DNA of 64,000 nucleotides from an uncultured Tenacibaculum sp. (GCF_947494125.1 NZ_CANLTU010000002.1:558001-622000), one strand, 5' to 3'; counted from the first letter of the stretch, positions 43,535-53,759 are shown. Notes: a model not told the origin generated them from the letters alone. A program made the numbers and translations.

Positions 43535-44326
43535 ATGAGTAAAACAGGTATGTTAAAACGAATTCCTAAGAAGTTTTTTTGGTATTTATTATTCTTAATA
43601 ACAGTTATCATTATTATTTTTAATGATGCTTTTGGTAGTAGTGAACCATTTGCTCTGTTTAGTTTTTTTCATTTTCTATTGTTATTATTTTTATTAATTA
43701 GATGGCTTTTTAAGCAAATTAAATTAATATTAAGTTTAAAGAATGAAAAGACTAAAACAGAATTACTGCATTTAAAAAGTCAAGTAAGTCCACATTTTTT
43801 CTTTAATATATTGAACAATTTGTATGGTTTAGTTGACAAAGATTCGAAAAAAGCAAAAGCGTTAATATTAAAGCTTTCAGATATGATGCGCTATAGTATT
43901 TATGATGGCCAAAAAGAAACGGTACTTTTATCTGAAGAAATAAGTTATTTACAAACCTATATAGAACTTCATAAAATGCGCTATCGTAAAACAATTGATA
44001 TTGAATTTAATTATGATATTGAAGGTAATGATTATGAAATAATGCCGCTTCTTTTTATTATTTTATTAGAAAATTCATTTAAGCATGGAGTTGAAAATTT
44101 AAGAGATAATGCCTATGTTTATATAAATATGAAAGCAGAGAAAAATCAAGTATATTTTGATATTGAAAATAACTTTGATGAAACAATTGTTAGCGATGAG
44201 AAAAGCGGAATAGGCTTGCATAACTTAAAACGTAGATTAGAATTGGTATATCCTAAAACGCATACATTATCGTTCTTTAAAGTAAATAATGTGTATAAAT
44301 CTCAATTGAATATTTCTAAATTATGA
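43535..44326 (+). CDS. LytS/YehU-type sensor histidine kinase (second pair)
   Basis: 263 residues. Two hydrophobic segments (about 14-30 and 38-58), then the His_kinase domain with H87 in SPHFFFN and a HATPase region ending near GIGLHNLKRRLEL. Shorter than the first kinase (2728-3744). The stop overlaps the next start by four bases (ATGATG region), so it is coupled to the LytTR regulator. Confidence 0.93.
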   Translation: MSKTGMLKRIPKKFFWYLLFLITVIIIIFNDAFGSSEPFALFSFFHFLLLLFLLIRWLFKQIKLILSLKNEKTKTELLHLKSQVSPHFFFNILNNLYGLVDKDSKKAKALILKLSDMMRYSIYDGQKETVLLSEEISYLQTYIELHKMRYRKTIDIEFNYDIEGNDYEIMPLLFIILLENSFKHGVENLRDNAYVYINMKAEKNQVYFDIENNFDETIVSDEKSGIGLHNLKRRLELVYPKTHTLSFFKVNNVYKSQLNISKL

Positions 44327-45024
44327 TGACGTATATTATTATTGATGATGAGCATATAGCGCACGATATTATTAAAGATTATTGTGACTTATTGCCTAAT
44401 TTGGAATTTAAAAAGCATTGTTACGATGCTATTGAAGCTTTAGGTTACTTAAATGAGAATCCTGTTGATTTGATCTTTTTAGATTTGAATATGCCAAAAT
44501 TAAAAGGCTTCGATTTTTTAAAAACCTTAGCAAATCCGCCAAAAGTAATTGTAACTACAGCTTATAGTGAATTTGCATTAGAAAGCTATGAACTTAATGT
44601 TGTAGACTATTTACTAAAGCCATTTAGTTTTGAACGCTTCCTTAAAGCAGTAAATAAAGTTATCGATTCTTCTAATACGAGTAGCAAACAATCTGCTCCA
44701 ATAAAAGAAGACGATAATAAGCAACTTTTTCTTCGTCAGAACAAAAGTCATATAAAAGTAGAAACAGACGATATTTTATACATAGAAGCAGCTGGAAATT
44801 ACACAAAAGTGATTACCAAATCTCAAACAATAACAGTTAGAGAGAAAATTTCTGAAATGTTAGGTGTATTACCCGCAGAAAGCTTTTTACAAGTGCATAA
44901 ATCTTTCGCCATAGCTTTAAAGCATATAAAAAGTATTGAAGGGAATAAAATAATGATTGATGATTATAGTATTCCCATAGGTAAATTGTATAAAATAAAT
45001 GTGAATAAACTTTTTAAAGCTTAA
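44323..45024 (+). CDS. LytTR-family response regulator (second pair)
   Basis: 233 residues. Receiver domain with D8/D9 and phospho-acceptor D54 (LDLNMP), then LytTR domain (about 135-230, FLRQNKSHIKVETDDILYIE). Overlaps its kinase by 4 bp. The divergent ABC transporter is the likeliest target by position. Confidence 0.93.
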   Translation: MMTYIIIDDEHIAHDIIKDYCDLLPNLEFKKHCYDAIEALGYLNENPVDLIFLDLNMPKLKGFDFLKTLANPPKVIVTTAYSEFALESYELNVVDYLLKPFSFERFLKAVNKVIDSSNTSSKQSAPIKEDDNKQLFLRQNKSHIKVETDDILYIEAAGNYTKVITKSQTITVREKISEMLGVLPAESFLQVHKSFAIALKHIKSIEGNKIMIDDYSIPIGKLYKINVNKLFKA

Positions 45025-45029
45025 GAGTT

Positions 45030-45482
45030 TTATAATTGTATACTCCCCTTGCCTTTTGTGAGTAAAAATGATTTTTGAAATTGATTAAGATCTATTCGGA
45101 TTCTGTTTTTAAACTTTTTATTAACCTCATAAAAACAAGTATTCTTAATTTGTAAATCAGTAATATCGTTATAAGTTTTCTTAGATTTAAAGTTAAAAAT
45201 AATATGGTCGTTATAGGTTGAAGAACCTATAAAATCAAAAGAAACTTTTTGATTGTTTATTTGTAAATCAGCGTTTTTAAGTAAGTAATTCTTAATACAA
45301 AGATCAAAAAGTTTATTTTTCTGACAATCTTTATCTATACGATAGTGTTGCAATTCATTTTTATCCATTTCAAACTTTAAAACTACATGATCATTTTCCA
45401 TAAAATAATGGTATTCAGCTATACCATCTGCGTGAAATAAAGAAGCAATATAAGTACTGATTACTAGAATAAACATTTTCAT
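45030..45482 (-). CDS. Secreted or lipoprotein-like small protein, possibly DUF6702-like
   Basis: 150 residues with an N-terminal signal peptide (about 1-18). A weak pattern, HADGIAEYHYFMENDHVVLK, is reminiscent of DUF6702 proteins but the match is low. It lies 2 bp after the YHYH lipoprotein gene on the same strand, so it is almost certainly coexpressed with it. Function unknown. Confidence 0.5.
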   Translation of the reverse strand: MKMFILVISTYIASLFHADGIAEYHYFMENDHVVLKFEMDKNELQHYRIDKDCQKNKLFDLCIKNYLLKNADLQINNQKVSFDFIGSSTYNDHIIFNFKSKKTYNDITDLQIKNTCFYEVNKKFKNRIRIDLNQFQKSFLLTKGKGSIQL

Positions 45483-45484
45483 AA

Positions 45485-46747
45485 TTAAGCAGTTATTTTT
45501 TTAGTGATACTTCCATTTGAAAAATCAACTTGAATATAAAAAGATTTTAAATCAATTATTTCAGTTTTATTCAATTCATTCGTTGAGTTTGAAGTATAGG
45601 CTAAAGTACCGTTAGTAGTATAAATCTTAATTTGATTTATTTTAGATTCTGCATACCTACTTCCATAATCAAGCGTATTTAACTTATGATATAATTTTGT
45701 GTCAAGTTTGTTTTTTAAGTCTTCAAAAACACTAGCATTTATTGAAGTAACTGCGACAGAACTACAATCTTGTGCTGCTGTTGAATCTGGACATCCAGGA
45801 CTAATTTGAAATGAATTATCTACGTATTTCCCTTTAAAACATCTAGGAATGTATGGCCAATTATCGGTTAACACATAATAATAGGTCCCATTAGGATATT
45901 CTGGCGTAACTCCAAAACGTCCACCACATTCATCTAAATCGGCACCAGTATATTCATAATCTTCAATATAAGTTCCATCATAACTACCATTAGGAGCAGA
46001 AATACCATCTCCAGGTCGATTACCCGATTTTAATGAATATCCACTAGCAAACGTTGATACCGATGGATTTGTAGCTGTTGTATTCGCATCTGTATATAAA
46101 TATTTATAATAAATAGGAAAACCATCGGCAGCATAGCCAATAATTGGCGAGTGTTTTGTTCCGTTAATATTTAAATCATTTGTAAAATAATCTGTAGGAA
46201 TGTTATGGTAATGGTACCTACTTACATTATTTACATGACCTCCGTTTAAATCCATTGCTAACGTAAAATCAGCCTCAACATGCCAATCTAAATTTTCCTC
46301 TTGCGTATTTGGGTTTACCCAATACAATCTAGCAAAAGGCGAATAGTTAATACCTTGATCGGATACTCCAAAAATAATTCCTCCTCCGCAAGCTTGTGAG
46401 GTAGGATCTTCTTTTATTTCGGTAATAGTTGATGTTAATTCTGGATATAAACACATTGAATACTCAAAATCTTGTGCTTCTAATGTATTAGCGCCAGCCC
46501 AAGGTCCATAATTATGTGCAGGAAAATTGTTGGTATATACTTTTCTAACATTATTTACTTCCTCAAAACAAACTGCGTTGGTAGTTTCATTCGCAAAAAT
46601 TTCAGCAACATTACAAGGTAATGTTGGTTCTTCTCCAATATCAGTATCATCAACAGAAATATCGCTTCCACTAGAACATGAATAGGTGATTATACATAAA
46701 GAACATAGTAAAATTTTAGTTAATTTTTCAAAAAAAGATACTTTCAT
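45485..46747 (-). CDS. YHYH-domain lipoprotein with C-terminal secretion-type domain
   Basis: 420 residues. Lipobox TYSC (C24). The YHYH motif is at Y178-H181 (SRYHYHNIP). The last ~60 residues (INQIKIYTTNGTLAYTSN...) look like a type IX secretion sorting domain, which would be unusual with a lipobox and may instead be a beta-sandwich. Role unknown; YHYH proteins are often near metal or sulfatase-type genes. A sulfatase is divergent 197 bp away and shares a 29-bp promoter element with this gene. Confidence 0.8.
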   Translation of the reverse strand: MKVSFFEKLTKILLCSLCIITYSCSSGSDISVDDTDIGEEPTLPCNVAEIFANETTNAVCFEEVNNVRKVYTNNFPAHNYGPWAGANTLEAQDFEYSMCLYPELTSTITEIKEDPTSQACGGGIIFGVSDQGINYSPFARLYWVNPNTQEENLDWHVEADFTLAMDLNGGHVNNVSRYHYHNIPTDYFTNDLNINGTKHSPIIGYAADGFPIYYKYLYTDANTTATNPSVSTFASGYSLKSGNRPGDGISAPNGSYDGTYIEDYEYTGADLDECGGRFGVTPEYPNGTYYYVLTDNWPYIPRCFKGKYVDNSFQISPGCPDSTAAQDCSSVAVTSINASVFEDLKNKLDTKLYHKLNTLDYGSRYAESKINQIKIYTTNGTLAYTSNSTNELNKTEIIDLKSFYIQVDFSNGSITKKITA

Positions 46748-46769
46748 AATTTGGGGTGTTGGTTAAACC

Positions 46770-46798
46770 TTTGACATCAAATAATTAAAATAGTTTAA
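46770..46798 (-). promoter_or_regulatory. 29-bp divergent promoter element, YHYH side
   Basis: On the minus strand the element begins TTAAACTATTTTAATT, followed by a/t-TTTG, TGTC and AA. It matches 26 of 29 positions of 46889-46917 in the opposite orientation. It lies 22 bp upstream of the YHYH ATG. Because both copies have the same orientation relative to their own gene, they are probably promoter-plus-operator elements for a shared regulator. Confidence 0.6.
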
Positions 46799-46888
46799 AT
46801 AATCCTCGTTTTTTTTTCATTATTTTTATAAAAAATCCAAAATAACAAAGATGCAATGATGAAAATGTAAAAAATATCTTTCTAAAAA

Positions 46889-46917
46889 TTAAACTATTTT
46901 AATTTTTTGCTGTCTAA
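46889..46917 (+). promoter_or_regulatory. 29-bp divergent promoter element, sulfatase side
   Basis: Begins TTAAACTATTTTAATT, then TTTTG, C, TGTC, T and AA. It is the mirror of 46770-46798 and lies 27 bp upstream of the sulfatase ATG. The match over 29 bases with three differences indicates common control of both genes. Confidence 0.6.
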
Positions 46918-46944
46918 ATAAGCATAACACTAAAAACCCTTTAT

Positions 46945-48279
46945 ATGACTTCTTTTATAAATCGTCTTATATTTTTTACAGTAATTTCTTTCTTTATTAG
47001 TTCGTGTAGTTCTTCAGGAGAAGCCATAGTGCAAGATGATCCAGATGAAGTTCCAGTTCAAAATGGAGACATACCTAATATACTGTTTGTAATTGCAGAT
47101 GATATGGGGTTAGATGCAACACCTGGCTACAATATAGGTACACAGAAACCTTTAATGCCAAATCTTCAAAATTTAATTAATACGGGGGTACGCTTTAATA
47201 ACGCATGGTCTAACCCTACTTGCTCACCTACAAGAGCTTCCATTTTAACAGGAAAGTATGGTATTAGAAATGGTGTTGTTAAGGTTGATGATCCTTTGCA
47301 TACTTCAGAAGTAGCTTTGCAAGATTACATAAAAACAAATGCGAATAATGCGTATAGCAGTGCCGTAATTGGTAAATGGCATTTATCTAAAAATGCAAAC
47401 CATCCAAATAATATGGGAATTGATTATTATGCAGGCCCTATTGGAGGTGGATTACAATCATATTCTAATTGGAGTTTAACTATTAACGGACAAACGGAAA
47501 CATCTACAGACTATGCAACCACTAAAATTACAGATTTAGCGATCGATTGGGTAAAAGACCAAACAAAACCTTGGTTTTTATGGTTGGCTTATAATGCACC
47601 TCATACCCCATTTCATTTACCTCCAAATAATTTACACAATCAAGGTGCTTTACCAACGGATCAGGGAAGTATAGATGCCAATCCTCTTCCATACTATTTA
47701 GCAATGATAGAAGCTATGGATAGTGAATATGGGCGTTTTTTAAGCTCGATGAGTCAAGCTGAAAAAGACAATACAATTATTATATTTATTGGCGATAATG
47801 GAACACCAAATCAAGTATTGCAAGGCTATAGTAGAGGAAAAGGAACTTTATATCAAGGAGGAATAAATGTACCTATGATTATTGCCGGAAAAGGTGTTAC
47901 TAGATTTAATCAGACAGAGGATGCTTTAATTAATCTTACCGATTTATTTGCTACCATTGCAGATATTGCTGGGGCAAGTATATCTACTATAAATGATAGT
48001 AATAGCTTTAAGAGTTTACTGACTCAGAATACAAACACTAATAATAGAGATTATACATTCATTGAAGACGGAAATGATGATGGTAGCGTTGATTTTTCAA
48101 TAAGAAATACTACACACAAGTATATGTTATTTGAGAACGGTAGTGAAGCTTTATTTAATTTAACAAACGACCCGTTAGAAGCAACAAATTTAATGAGTGC
48201 AAGCCAATTGCCTTTAAGTGCTTCCGATAGTACTATAAAAGATGAACTATCATCAAAACTAACCGAAATTAGAAATTAA
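46945..48279 (+). CDS. Sulfatase-family lipoprotein
   Basis: 444 residues. Lipobox ISSC (C21), then the alkaline-phosphatase-fold sulfatase domain. Metal-binding D52/D53 (ADDMG) and the CxPxR-type formylglycine motif C93-S-P-T-R97 are intact. It probably hydrolyses a sulfate ester of a polysaccharide at the cell surface; the glycan is unknown. No formylglycine-generating enzyme is in the window. Divergent from the YHYH gene with a shared element. Confidence 0.9.
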   Translation: MTSFINRLIFFTVISFFISSCSSSGEAIVQDDPDEVPVQNGDIPNILFVIADDMGLDATPGYNIGTQKPLMPNLQNLINTGVRFNNAWSNPTCSPTRASILTGKYGIRNGVVKVDDPLHTSEVALQDYIKTNANNAYSSAVIGKWHLSKNANHPNNMGIDYYAGPIGGGLQSYSNWSLTINGQTETSTDYATTKITDLAIDWVKDQTKPWFLWLAYNAPHTPFHLPPNNLHNQGALPTDQGSIDANPLPYYLAMIEAMDSEYGRFLSSMSQAEKDNTIIIFIGDNGTPNQVLQGYSRGKGTLYQGGINVPMIIAGKGVTRFNQTEDALINLTDLFATIADIAGASISTINDSNSFKSLLTQNTNTNNRDYTFIEDGNDDGSVDFSIRNTTHKYMLFENGSEALFNLTNDPLEATNLMSASQLPLSASDSTIKDELSSKLTEIRN

Positions 48280-48295
48280 TGTGAAAAAATTCTTT

Positions 48296-48332
48296 AAAAA
48301 AAAGGTTCTGATTTATCTCAGAACCTTTTTTT
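48296..48332 (+). terminator. Intrinsic terminator after the sulfatase gene
   Basis: A 15-bp stem with an eight-base A tract on the left and a T tract on the right; core GGTTCTGA/TCAGAACC around a six-base loop. Both strands have a T-run, so it may also serve the convergent LPLAT gene. Confidence 0.85.
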
Positions 48333-48352
48333 ATAGTATAAAATATACATGT

Positions 48353-48907
48353 TTATTCAACCTTATCAGGAACCGAAAATAATTCTGGTTTGGCACCTTT
48401 AATATTTCTATAAAAATCATAGAAATAATTAAAATCTTTCTTCATATCATCAGTTGTATAATAAGGTTCAGAAAGTTTTACTGTTTTATTTTCAAAATCG
48501 AAAGTGAACATAACAATTGGAACATTAGCACCTTTAGCGATGTAATAGAACCCTGTTTTCCATTCTTTTACTTTTTTTCGAGTTCCTTCTGGAGAAAGCG
48601 CTAGTCTAAATTCATCATACTTATTAAATAAAGCAACGATAGAGTCAACCTTATTAGTTGTTTTCGATCTGTCAACTGGAGTACCTCCTAATCTTCTGAA
48701 AATAAACCCAAAAGGAGGTTTAAATAAAGATTTCTTAGCAATGAAATTTATAGGAACTCCCCAAGAATTTCTAGCCAAAATAGCAATAGGGAAATCTTTC
48801 CAGCTCGTATGTGGAGCACCTATAACTATGTATTTTTTTAAATCTTTTGGAAAATTACCAACTAATTTCCACCCTAAGATTTTTGTGTATATAAATTTTG
48901 AGATCAT
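48353..48907 (-). CDS. Lysophospholipid acyltransferase family protein
   Basis: 184 residues. HxxxxD acyltransferase motif at H33-D38 (HTSWKD) and the second motif SPEGTRKK (about 81-88). Short for the PlsC family but similar in length to Bacteroidota 1-acyl-glycerol-3-phosphate-like acyltransferases. Acts at the inner membrane in phospholipid or lipid A-type acylation. Convergent with the sulfatase. Confidence 0.85.
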   Translation of the reverse strand: MISKFIYTKILGWKLVGNFPKDLKKYIVIGAPHTSWKDFPIAILARNSWGVPINFIAKKSLFKPPFGFIFRRLGGTPVDRSKTTNKVDSIVALFNKYDEFRLALSPEGTRKKVKEWKTGFYYIAKGANVPIVMFTFDFENKTVKLSEPYYTTDDMKKDFNYFYDFYRNIKGAKPELFSVPDKVE

Positions 48908-48976
48908 CTATAAATAATAAAAGCCAATGATACGGTTTTCCACCTAAAAATCAAACAATTTTAACCTATCTTGTAC

Positions 48977-48984
48977 TATATTTG
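48977..48984 (+). promoter_or_regulatory. Bacteroidota -7 box (TATATTTG) of rmuC
   Basis: Exact consensus, 26 bp upstream of the rmuC ATG, giving a short leader. Confidence 0.5.
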
Positions 48985-49010
48985 TTTTCTTATAAAATTA
49001 TCAAAACTCA

Positions 49011-50354
49011 ATGAATACAACTCTTATAATCATATTAGTAGCTTTTTTTACCTTAATACTTGGTTTTATAATTGGTACTTTAATTTCTAAACTAAAGACA
49101 AAACAAGTAGTTTCAGATTTAGAAAAAGAAATGTCTGTCCTAGAAATTAATCAATCTAACATAGAAGTTCAAAAAAGAGAAATACAAGATCGTCTTGAAG
49201 AGAAAGTGAAAGAAACAGAGGAGATTAGGCGTGAAAAAGAATTTTCTGGTATTGAGTTAGCTAGAAAAAATGAAGAATTAAAAAACCTTCAATTAAAATT
49301 AAATGATAATAAAGAAGAGGTTGAAAAGCTACAAGAAAAATTCACAAAAGAATTTGAAAATTTAGCGAACAAGATTTTAGATGAAAAATCAACAAAGTTT
49401 ACCGCTCAAAATAAAGAGAACATTCAAAATATTTTAAACCCACTTCAAGAAAAAATAAAAACTTTTGAAAAAAAGGTAGATGATACTCAGAAAGAAAGTA
49501 TCTCCATGCATTCTGCTTTAAAAGAACAATTGTTAGGTTTAAAAGAGTTAAATTCTCAAATGAGTAAAGAAGCTATTAACTTAACAAAAGCTTTAAAAGG
49601 AGATAGTAAAACACAAGGAAACTGGGGAGAATTAGTATTGGAAAGAGTTCTAGAAAAGTCTGGTTTAGAAAAAGATAGAGAATACTACGTACAGCAAAGT
49701 TTTACCAACGATGAAGGTGCTAGAGTTTTACCCGATGTTGTGATTCATTTACCAGACAACAAAAAAATGATTGTCGATTCAAAAGTGTCTTTAACAGCTT
49801 ACGAGCAATTTGTGAATTCAGATGATGATATTGATAAAGAACGTTTCTTAAAAGAGCATATTAACTCGATAAAACGTCATGTAGAGCAATTATCAGAAAA
49901 AAAATACGAAGATCTTTATAAAATAGAATCTCCAGATTTTGTATTATTATTTATACCAATAGAACCGGCTTTTGCAGTAGCGTTAAATCAAGATAATACT
50001 TTATACAATAAAGCTTTTGAAAGAAATATAGTAATTGTTACTCCTACTACTCTACTAGCTACATTACGTACTATTGATACCATGTGGAATAATGAGAAAC
50101 AGCAACGTAATGCTATTGAAATAGCAAGACAAGCGGGTGCTTTATACGATAAGTTTGATGGATTATTAAAAGACTTAATAGGTATTGGTAAGAAAATAGA
50201 TGCTTCTAAAGCTGATTATAATTTGGCCATGAATAAATTAGTTGATGGTAGAGGAAACTTAATAACAAGTGTTGAGAAGTTGAAGAAAATGGGTGCCAAA
50301 GCTAAAAAAGCACTACCACAAAATATAATTGAAAGAGCTCAAGATAACGAATAA
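49011..50354 (+). CDS. rmuC: DNA recombination protein RmuC
   Basis: 447 residues. One N-terminal membrane helix (about 4-22), a long coiled coil (about 30-180) and then the RmuC nuclease-like domain (about 190-410, with QGNWGELVLERVLEKSGL and PDVVIHLPDNKKMIVDSKV). RmuC limits inversions and processes recombination intermediates. Single gene, with promoter box and terminator. Confidence 0.93.
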   Translation: MNTTLIIILVAFFTLILGFIIGTLISKLKTKQVVSDLEKEMSVLEINQSNIEVQKREIQDRLEEKVKETEEIRREKEFSGIELARKNEELKNLQLKLNDNKEEVEKLQEKFTKEFENLANKILDEKSTKFTAQNKENIQNILNPLQEKIKTFEKKVDDTQKESISMHSALKEQLLGLKELNSQMSKEAINLTKALKGDSKTQGNWGELVLERVLEKSGLEKDREYYVQQSFTNDEGARVLPDVVIHLPDNKKMIVDSKVSLTAYEQFVNSDDDIDKERFLKEHINSIKRHVEQLSEKKYEDLYKIESPDFVLLFIPIEPAFAVALNQDNTLYNKAFERNIVIVTPTTLLATLRTIDTMWNNEKQQRNAIEIARQAGALYDKFDGLLKDLIGIGKKIDASKADYNLAMNKLVDGRGNLITSVEKLKKMGAKAKKALPQNIIERAQDNE

Positions 50355-50382
50355 AAAAAGCGACCATTTGGTCGCTTTTTTT
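50353..50382 (+). terminator. Intrinsic terminator after rmuC
   Basis: AAAAAAAGCGACCA and TGGTCGCTTTTTTT pair around TT. Bidirectional by its T-tracts, so it also serves the convergent glyA. Confidence 0.85.
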
Positions 50383-50403
50383 ATTTATAAATTTATTATG
50401 CAA

Positions 50404-51678
50404 TTACATAACAAATAATCTTCTTTGGTGCATTAAATCATGTACCTTCTCTCCTACTTGTTCTAAAATTTCATCGTTTCCAGCATTCATTAGTGCTTCA
50501 TCAATTAAGTTAACAACAGTATCCATATCTTCTTCAGCTAAACCTCTAGTAGTTACAGCAGCTGTACCCACACGGATTCCTGAAGTTACAAAAGGACTTT
50601 GAGTATCAAATGGCACCATATTTTTGTTTACCGTAATTTCAGCTTTACCTAAAGCCTCTTCAGCTTCTTTACCTGTAATATCTTTATTACGTAAATCAAT
50701 TAACATACAGTGATTGTCTGTACCTCCAGAGATAATATCATATCCTTTAGCTACAAATGCCTTTGCCATTGCTTGTGCATTTTCTTTAACCTGTAATTGG
50801 TATTCTAAGAATTCATCTGTTAATGCCTCTCCAAAAGCAACCGCTTTAGCAGCAATAACATGCTCTAATGGTCCACCTTGATTACCTGGGAATACAGCAG
50901 AATTTAGTAAGGTTGACATTTTCTTTAGTTTTCCAGATTTTAATTTTAATCCGAATGGATTTTCAAAATCTTTCCCAATCATAATCATTCCACCACGTGG
51001 CCCACGTAATGTTTTATGTGTAGTTGTAGTTACAATATGACAATGTGGTAATGGATCTGATAATATACCCTTAGCAATTAATCCCGCTGGGTGAGAAATG
51101 TCTGCCATTAAAACGGCACCAACACTATCTGCTACTTCTCTAAATTTCTTAAAATCAATATCACGAGAATATGCAGAAGCCCCAGCAATAATTAACTTTG
51201 GCTTGTGCTCTTTAGCTTGTTGTTCTAAATGATTATAATCAATAATTCCTGTAGCTTTATCTACTCCATAAAAAACAGGGTTGTATAATTTTCCTGAAAA
51301 GTTTACTGAAGAACCATGCGTTAAATGCCCTCCGTGCGATAAATCGAAACCTAAAATAGTATCTCCAGGATTTAAACAAGCAGCAAAAACTGCTGTGTTT
51401 GCTTGTGAGCCAGAGTGTGGCTGAACATTTACATATTCTGCACCAAATAACTCTTTAGCTCTATCTATTGCTATTTGTTCTACAACATCTACAACTTCAC
51501 ATCCACCGTAATAACGTTTACCAGGATATCCTTCAGCATATTTATTAGTTAATATAGAACCTTGAGCTTCCATTACCTGCTCACTTACAAAGTTTTCAGA
51601 AGCAATCAACTCTAAACCATTTAGTTGACGTTCTTTTTCTTCTTGAATTAAATCAAATATTTGATGATCTTTTTGCAT
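50404..51678 (-). CDS. glyA: Serine hydroxymethyltransferase
   Basis: 424 residues. N-terminal [13 protein letters not shown], the PLP lysine in [14 protein letters not shown] and SGxRxGT in the last quarter are family hallmarks. Converts serine plus tetrahydrofolate to glycine plus methylene-tetrahydrofolate. Cytoplasmic homodimer or tetramer. Full length. Convergent with rmuC. Confidence 0.97.
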   Translation of the reverse strand: MQKDHQIFDLIQEEKERQLNGLELIASENFVSEQVMEAQGSILTNKYAEGYPGKRYYGGCEVVDVVEQIAIDRAKELFGAEYVNVQPHSGSQANTAVFAACLNPGDTILGFDLSHGGHLTHGSSVNFSGKLYNPVFYGVDKATGIIDYNHLEQQAKEHKPKLIIAGASAYSRDIDFKKFREVADSVGAVLMADISHPAGLIAKGILSDPLPHCHIVTTTTHKTLRGPRGGMIMIGKDFENPFGLKLKSGKLKKMSTLLNSAVFPGNQGGPLEHVIAAKAVAFGEALTDEFLEYQLQVKENAQAMAKAFVAKGYDIISGGTDNHCMLIDLRNKDITGKEAEEALGKAEITVNKNMVPFDTQSPFVTSGIRVGTAAVTTRGLAEEDMDTVVNLIDEALMNAGNDEILEQVGEKVHDLMHQRRLFVM

Positions 51679-52091
51679 CTTGCTATGTTGTTAAATAAGT
51701 AGTCAAATGTACTAATTTTATTAATTAAGCTTTATGCAATTTTAGCTTTATTTTAATTGTATTTTAACCTTTTTTATGCTTATCTAGTAATTGTTTTTAA
51801 TAAAAAATCATTTAATATACAAAATTAATATGTTTATAAGTTTTGTACATATTATATTTGGTTTGTAAACTAACTTTCTGCGCAAGAACACATTTTATTC
51901 AAGAAGATAACCCAAACCAGATAGGTCAAAAAAACAAAGAATTTATTTTAAAACTTGAAGATTAAATTCTGGTTTGAATTTTACAATTAAATACTTTGTT
52001 ATAGATGTAATCTAGATAACAATTTTTTGTTTTCAAGTTCTTAAAAACTATAGTTAATTTAATATTTGTTTCTTAATTTTTTGAAATAAAA
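51679..52091. other. Gene-free region upstream of glyA
   Basis: About 410 bp without a convincing ORF. A frame near 51890-51967 reads like a broken coding piece (QEDNPNQIGQKNKEF) without a start codon, too short to call. No hairpins except the terminator at its right end. Confidence 0.5.
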
Positions 52092-52112
52092 AAACATCTT
52101 AAAAAGATGTTT
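52092..52112 (-). terminator. Intrinsic terminator for the surface coiled-coil gene
   Basis: AAACATCTT and AAGATGTTT pair around three A; on the minus strand the hairpin is followed by a T-run. It lies 31 bp after the stop of the gene at 52144. Confidence 0.75.
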
Positions 52113-52143
52113 GTGATAAGTAGTATATTTTTTTGATTTACTT

Positions 52144-53565
52144 CTATTTTTTCAAAAGTTGTTTTAATAACGTTTTTAATTCATCTATCTCTTTTTGTTG
52201 CTTTTCTAGCTTAGTATTTTGTGTCTCTAGTTTAATGCTTTGTCTTTCTAATACTTTTATTTTCTTTTCTTGTTCAATAGTATAAAGAGTCAACTCTTCT
52301 ATTTTTTGCAATAACTTAGCGTCCATTTCACCTAAAAATATTCCATTTTTCTTTACTTCTTTTGCAGAAGGAATATCTTTTAAATGTCCTTTCTCTTTAA
52401 TATGTTTTTCAACTTCTTTTAATGATGGTAGATTATAATCATTTTCAAAAACAAAGTCAGACCAGCCAATTAAATCTACTTTTACTTCTTTTGTGTGTAT
52501 TTTTCCATTTACAGCTAACTTTGCGTCTGGATTGATTGTTCCGATTCCAATATCTCCAGAAGAGTTTATAATAAACCGTGTACTATTAGTTGAATAACTA
52601 TGTATTGAAAAATCACCATCTTTATTTTCCCTTAACTTAATACCCCATCTATTAAAGCCAGGGTTTAAATTACTTTGACCAACAAACCCAATTACATTAT
52701 TTGACCCTGCTATCTGTAAAGATCCATCAGAATAATTTCCAATATTTGAAGTGTTATCAACTATTTCAAATTTAGCATTTGGATTTGTTGTTCCTATTCC
52801 TACATTACCTGTTCCACTTTTCACTACCATTTTAGCATCAGAAGCTTTTACAACTGATGAATTGGGAGAATTGTTTAATGCTAATATAAAGTCACCTCTT
52901 CCGTGTGCACGACCATCATTAACGAACATTAATGCTCCTTTTCTATAATCACTATTTGAAGAAGCACTTTTAAACCACAAGGTTGCTGAATTCCCTATCT
53001 GTTCAACATTATTTTGAATAGTTAAACCTTTACTTCCTGTTCCCGATCCAAAAATATGCAATCTAGATAGTGGATTTGTTGTTCCTACTCCTACATTACC
53101 TCCAGATTTCATATATAATACACCATCAGATTTTCCCACTTCCAAAAAGTTAAGATTCCCTCCTGTTTGTTGTACAGCCCACTGATTAGAACCAAATCTT
53201 AAATAACTAGCTTCATTAATTCTTATATCACCAATTACATCTAATGAATATAAAGGGTTTGTAGTTCCAATACCTATGTTACCATTAGCTTTAATAACAG
53301 CCCTAACTTCTGGAATTGCTCCAGTTCCAAAGACTATGTCTGTACCTGCATTTGCCCTTGGTTGAAAGACTAAATTACCTCTGGTTTGAAAAGGATAAGC
53401 GCTACCCGTTTGGCCAGAAGTTAAAATATGAGAATATGTATCTGAAGTTGTCCAATTTATATTTCCTTCATTCCATTTTAAAACTAATTTTTCATTAATT
53501 AAATTTTGGGAGTTTAATTTTGCAACAATTAATATTAATACAATTAGTACTATTCTTTTTTTCAT
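52144..53565 (-). CDS. Secreted surface protein with GNVGIGTTNP repeats and coiled-coil end
   Basis: 473 residues, signal peptide (about 1-19). The body repeats a short phrase of the type GxxGIGTTNP about five times, alternating with beta-rich segments. The C-terminal ~100 residues have HLKDIPSAKEVKKNG and IEELTLYTIEQEKKI followed by a leucine/lysine coiled coil. This tail is typical of Bacteroidota fibre-like and S74-like surface proteins, though no autoprotease residues were identified. Role unknown; likely adhesion or matrix. Confidence 0.75.
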   Translation of the reverse strand: MKKRIVLIVLILIVAKLNSQNLINEKLVLKWNEGNINWTTSDTYSHILTSGQTGSAYPFQTRGNLVFQPRANAGTDIVFGTGAIPEVRAVIKANGNIGIGTTNPLYSLDVIGDIRINEASYLRFGSNQWAVQQTGGNLNFLEVGKSDGVLYMKSGGNVGVGTTNPLSRLHIFGSGTGSKGLTIQNNVEQIGNSATLWFKSASSNSDYRKGALMFVNDGRAHGRGDFILALNNSPNSSVVKASDAKMVVKSGTGNVGIGTTNPNAKFEIVDNTSNIGNYSDGSLQIAGSNNVIGFVGQSNLNPGFNRWGIKLRENKDGDFSIHSYSTNSTRFIINSSGDIGIGTINPDAKLAVNGKIHTKEVKVDLIGWSDFVFENDYNLPSLKEVEKHIKEKGHLKDIPSAKEVKKNGIFLGEMDAKLLQKIEELTLYTIEQEKKIKVLERQSIKLETQNTKLEKQQKEIDELKTLLKQLLKK

Positions 53566-53759
53566 AATAATTTTTAATTTTAGAAATGCAAAAATATACT
53601 TTTATATTTATGACAGTTATATCAATGAACTTTTTAGTTTTAAAAGCCCTGAAAAGCTACACTTTTACTAAAACCTTCTTTTGTAAATTTTGACCTTGAA
53701 ATTGGGTTAAATTGAAAAAAATATGTAGGTTTGATGTAAAATAAAACACAACGAATTCA

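Noticed and set aside
51890..51967. Small ORF or decayed gene upstream of glyA
   Set aside because: A 26-codon coding-like string exists but without start codon, neighbours or family; not enough evidence for a feature.
52144..53565. Phage tail fibre
   Set aside because: The repeats and coiled coil resemble fibres, but a signal peptide is present and no phage genes flank it, so a secreted host surface protein is more likely.
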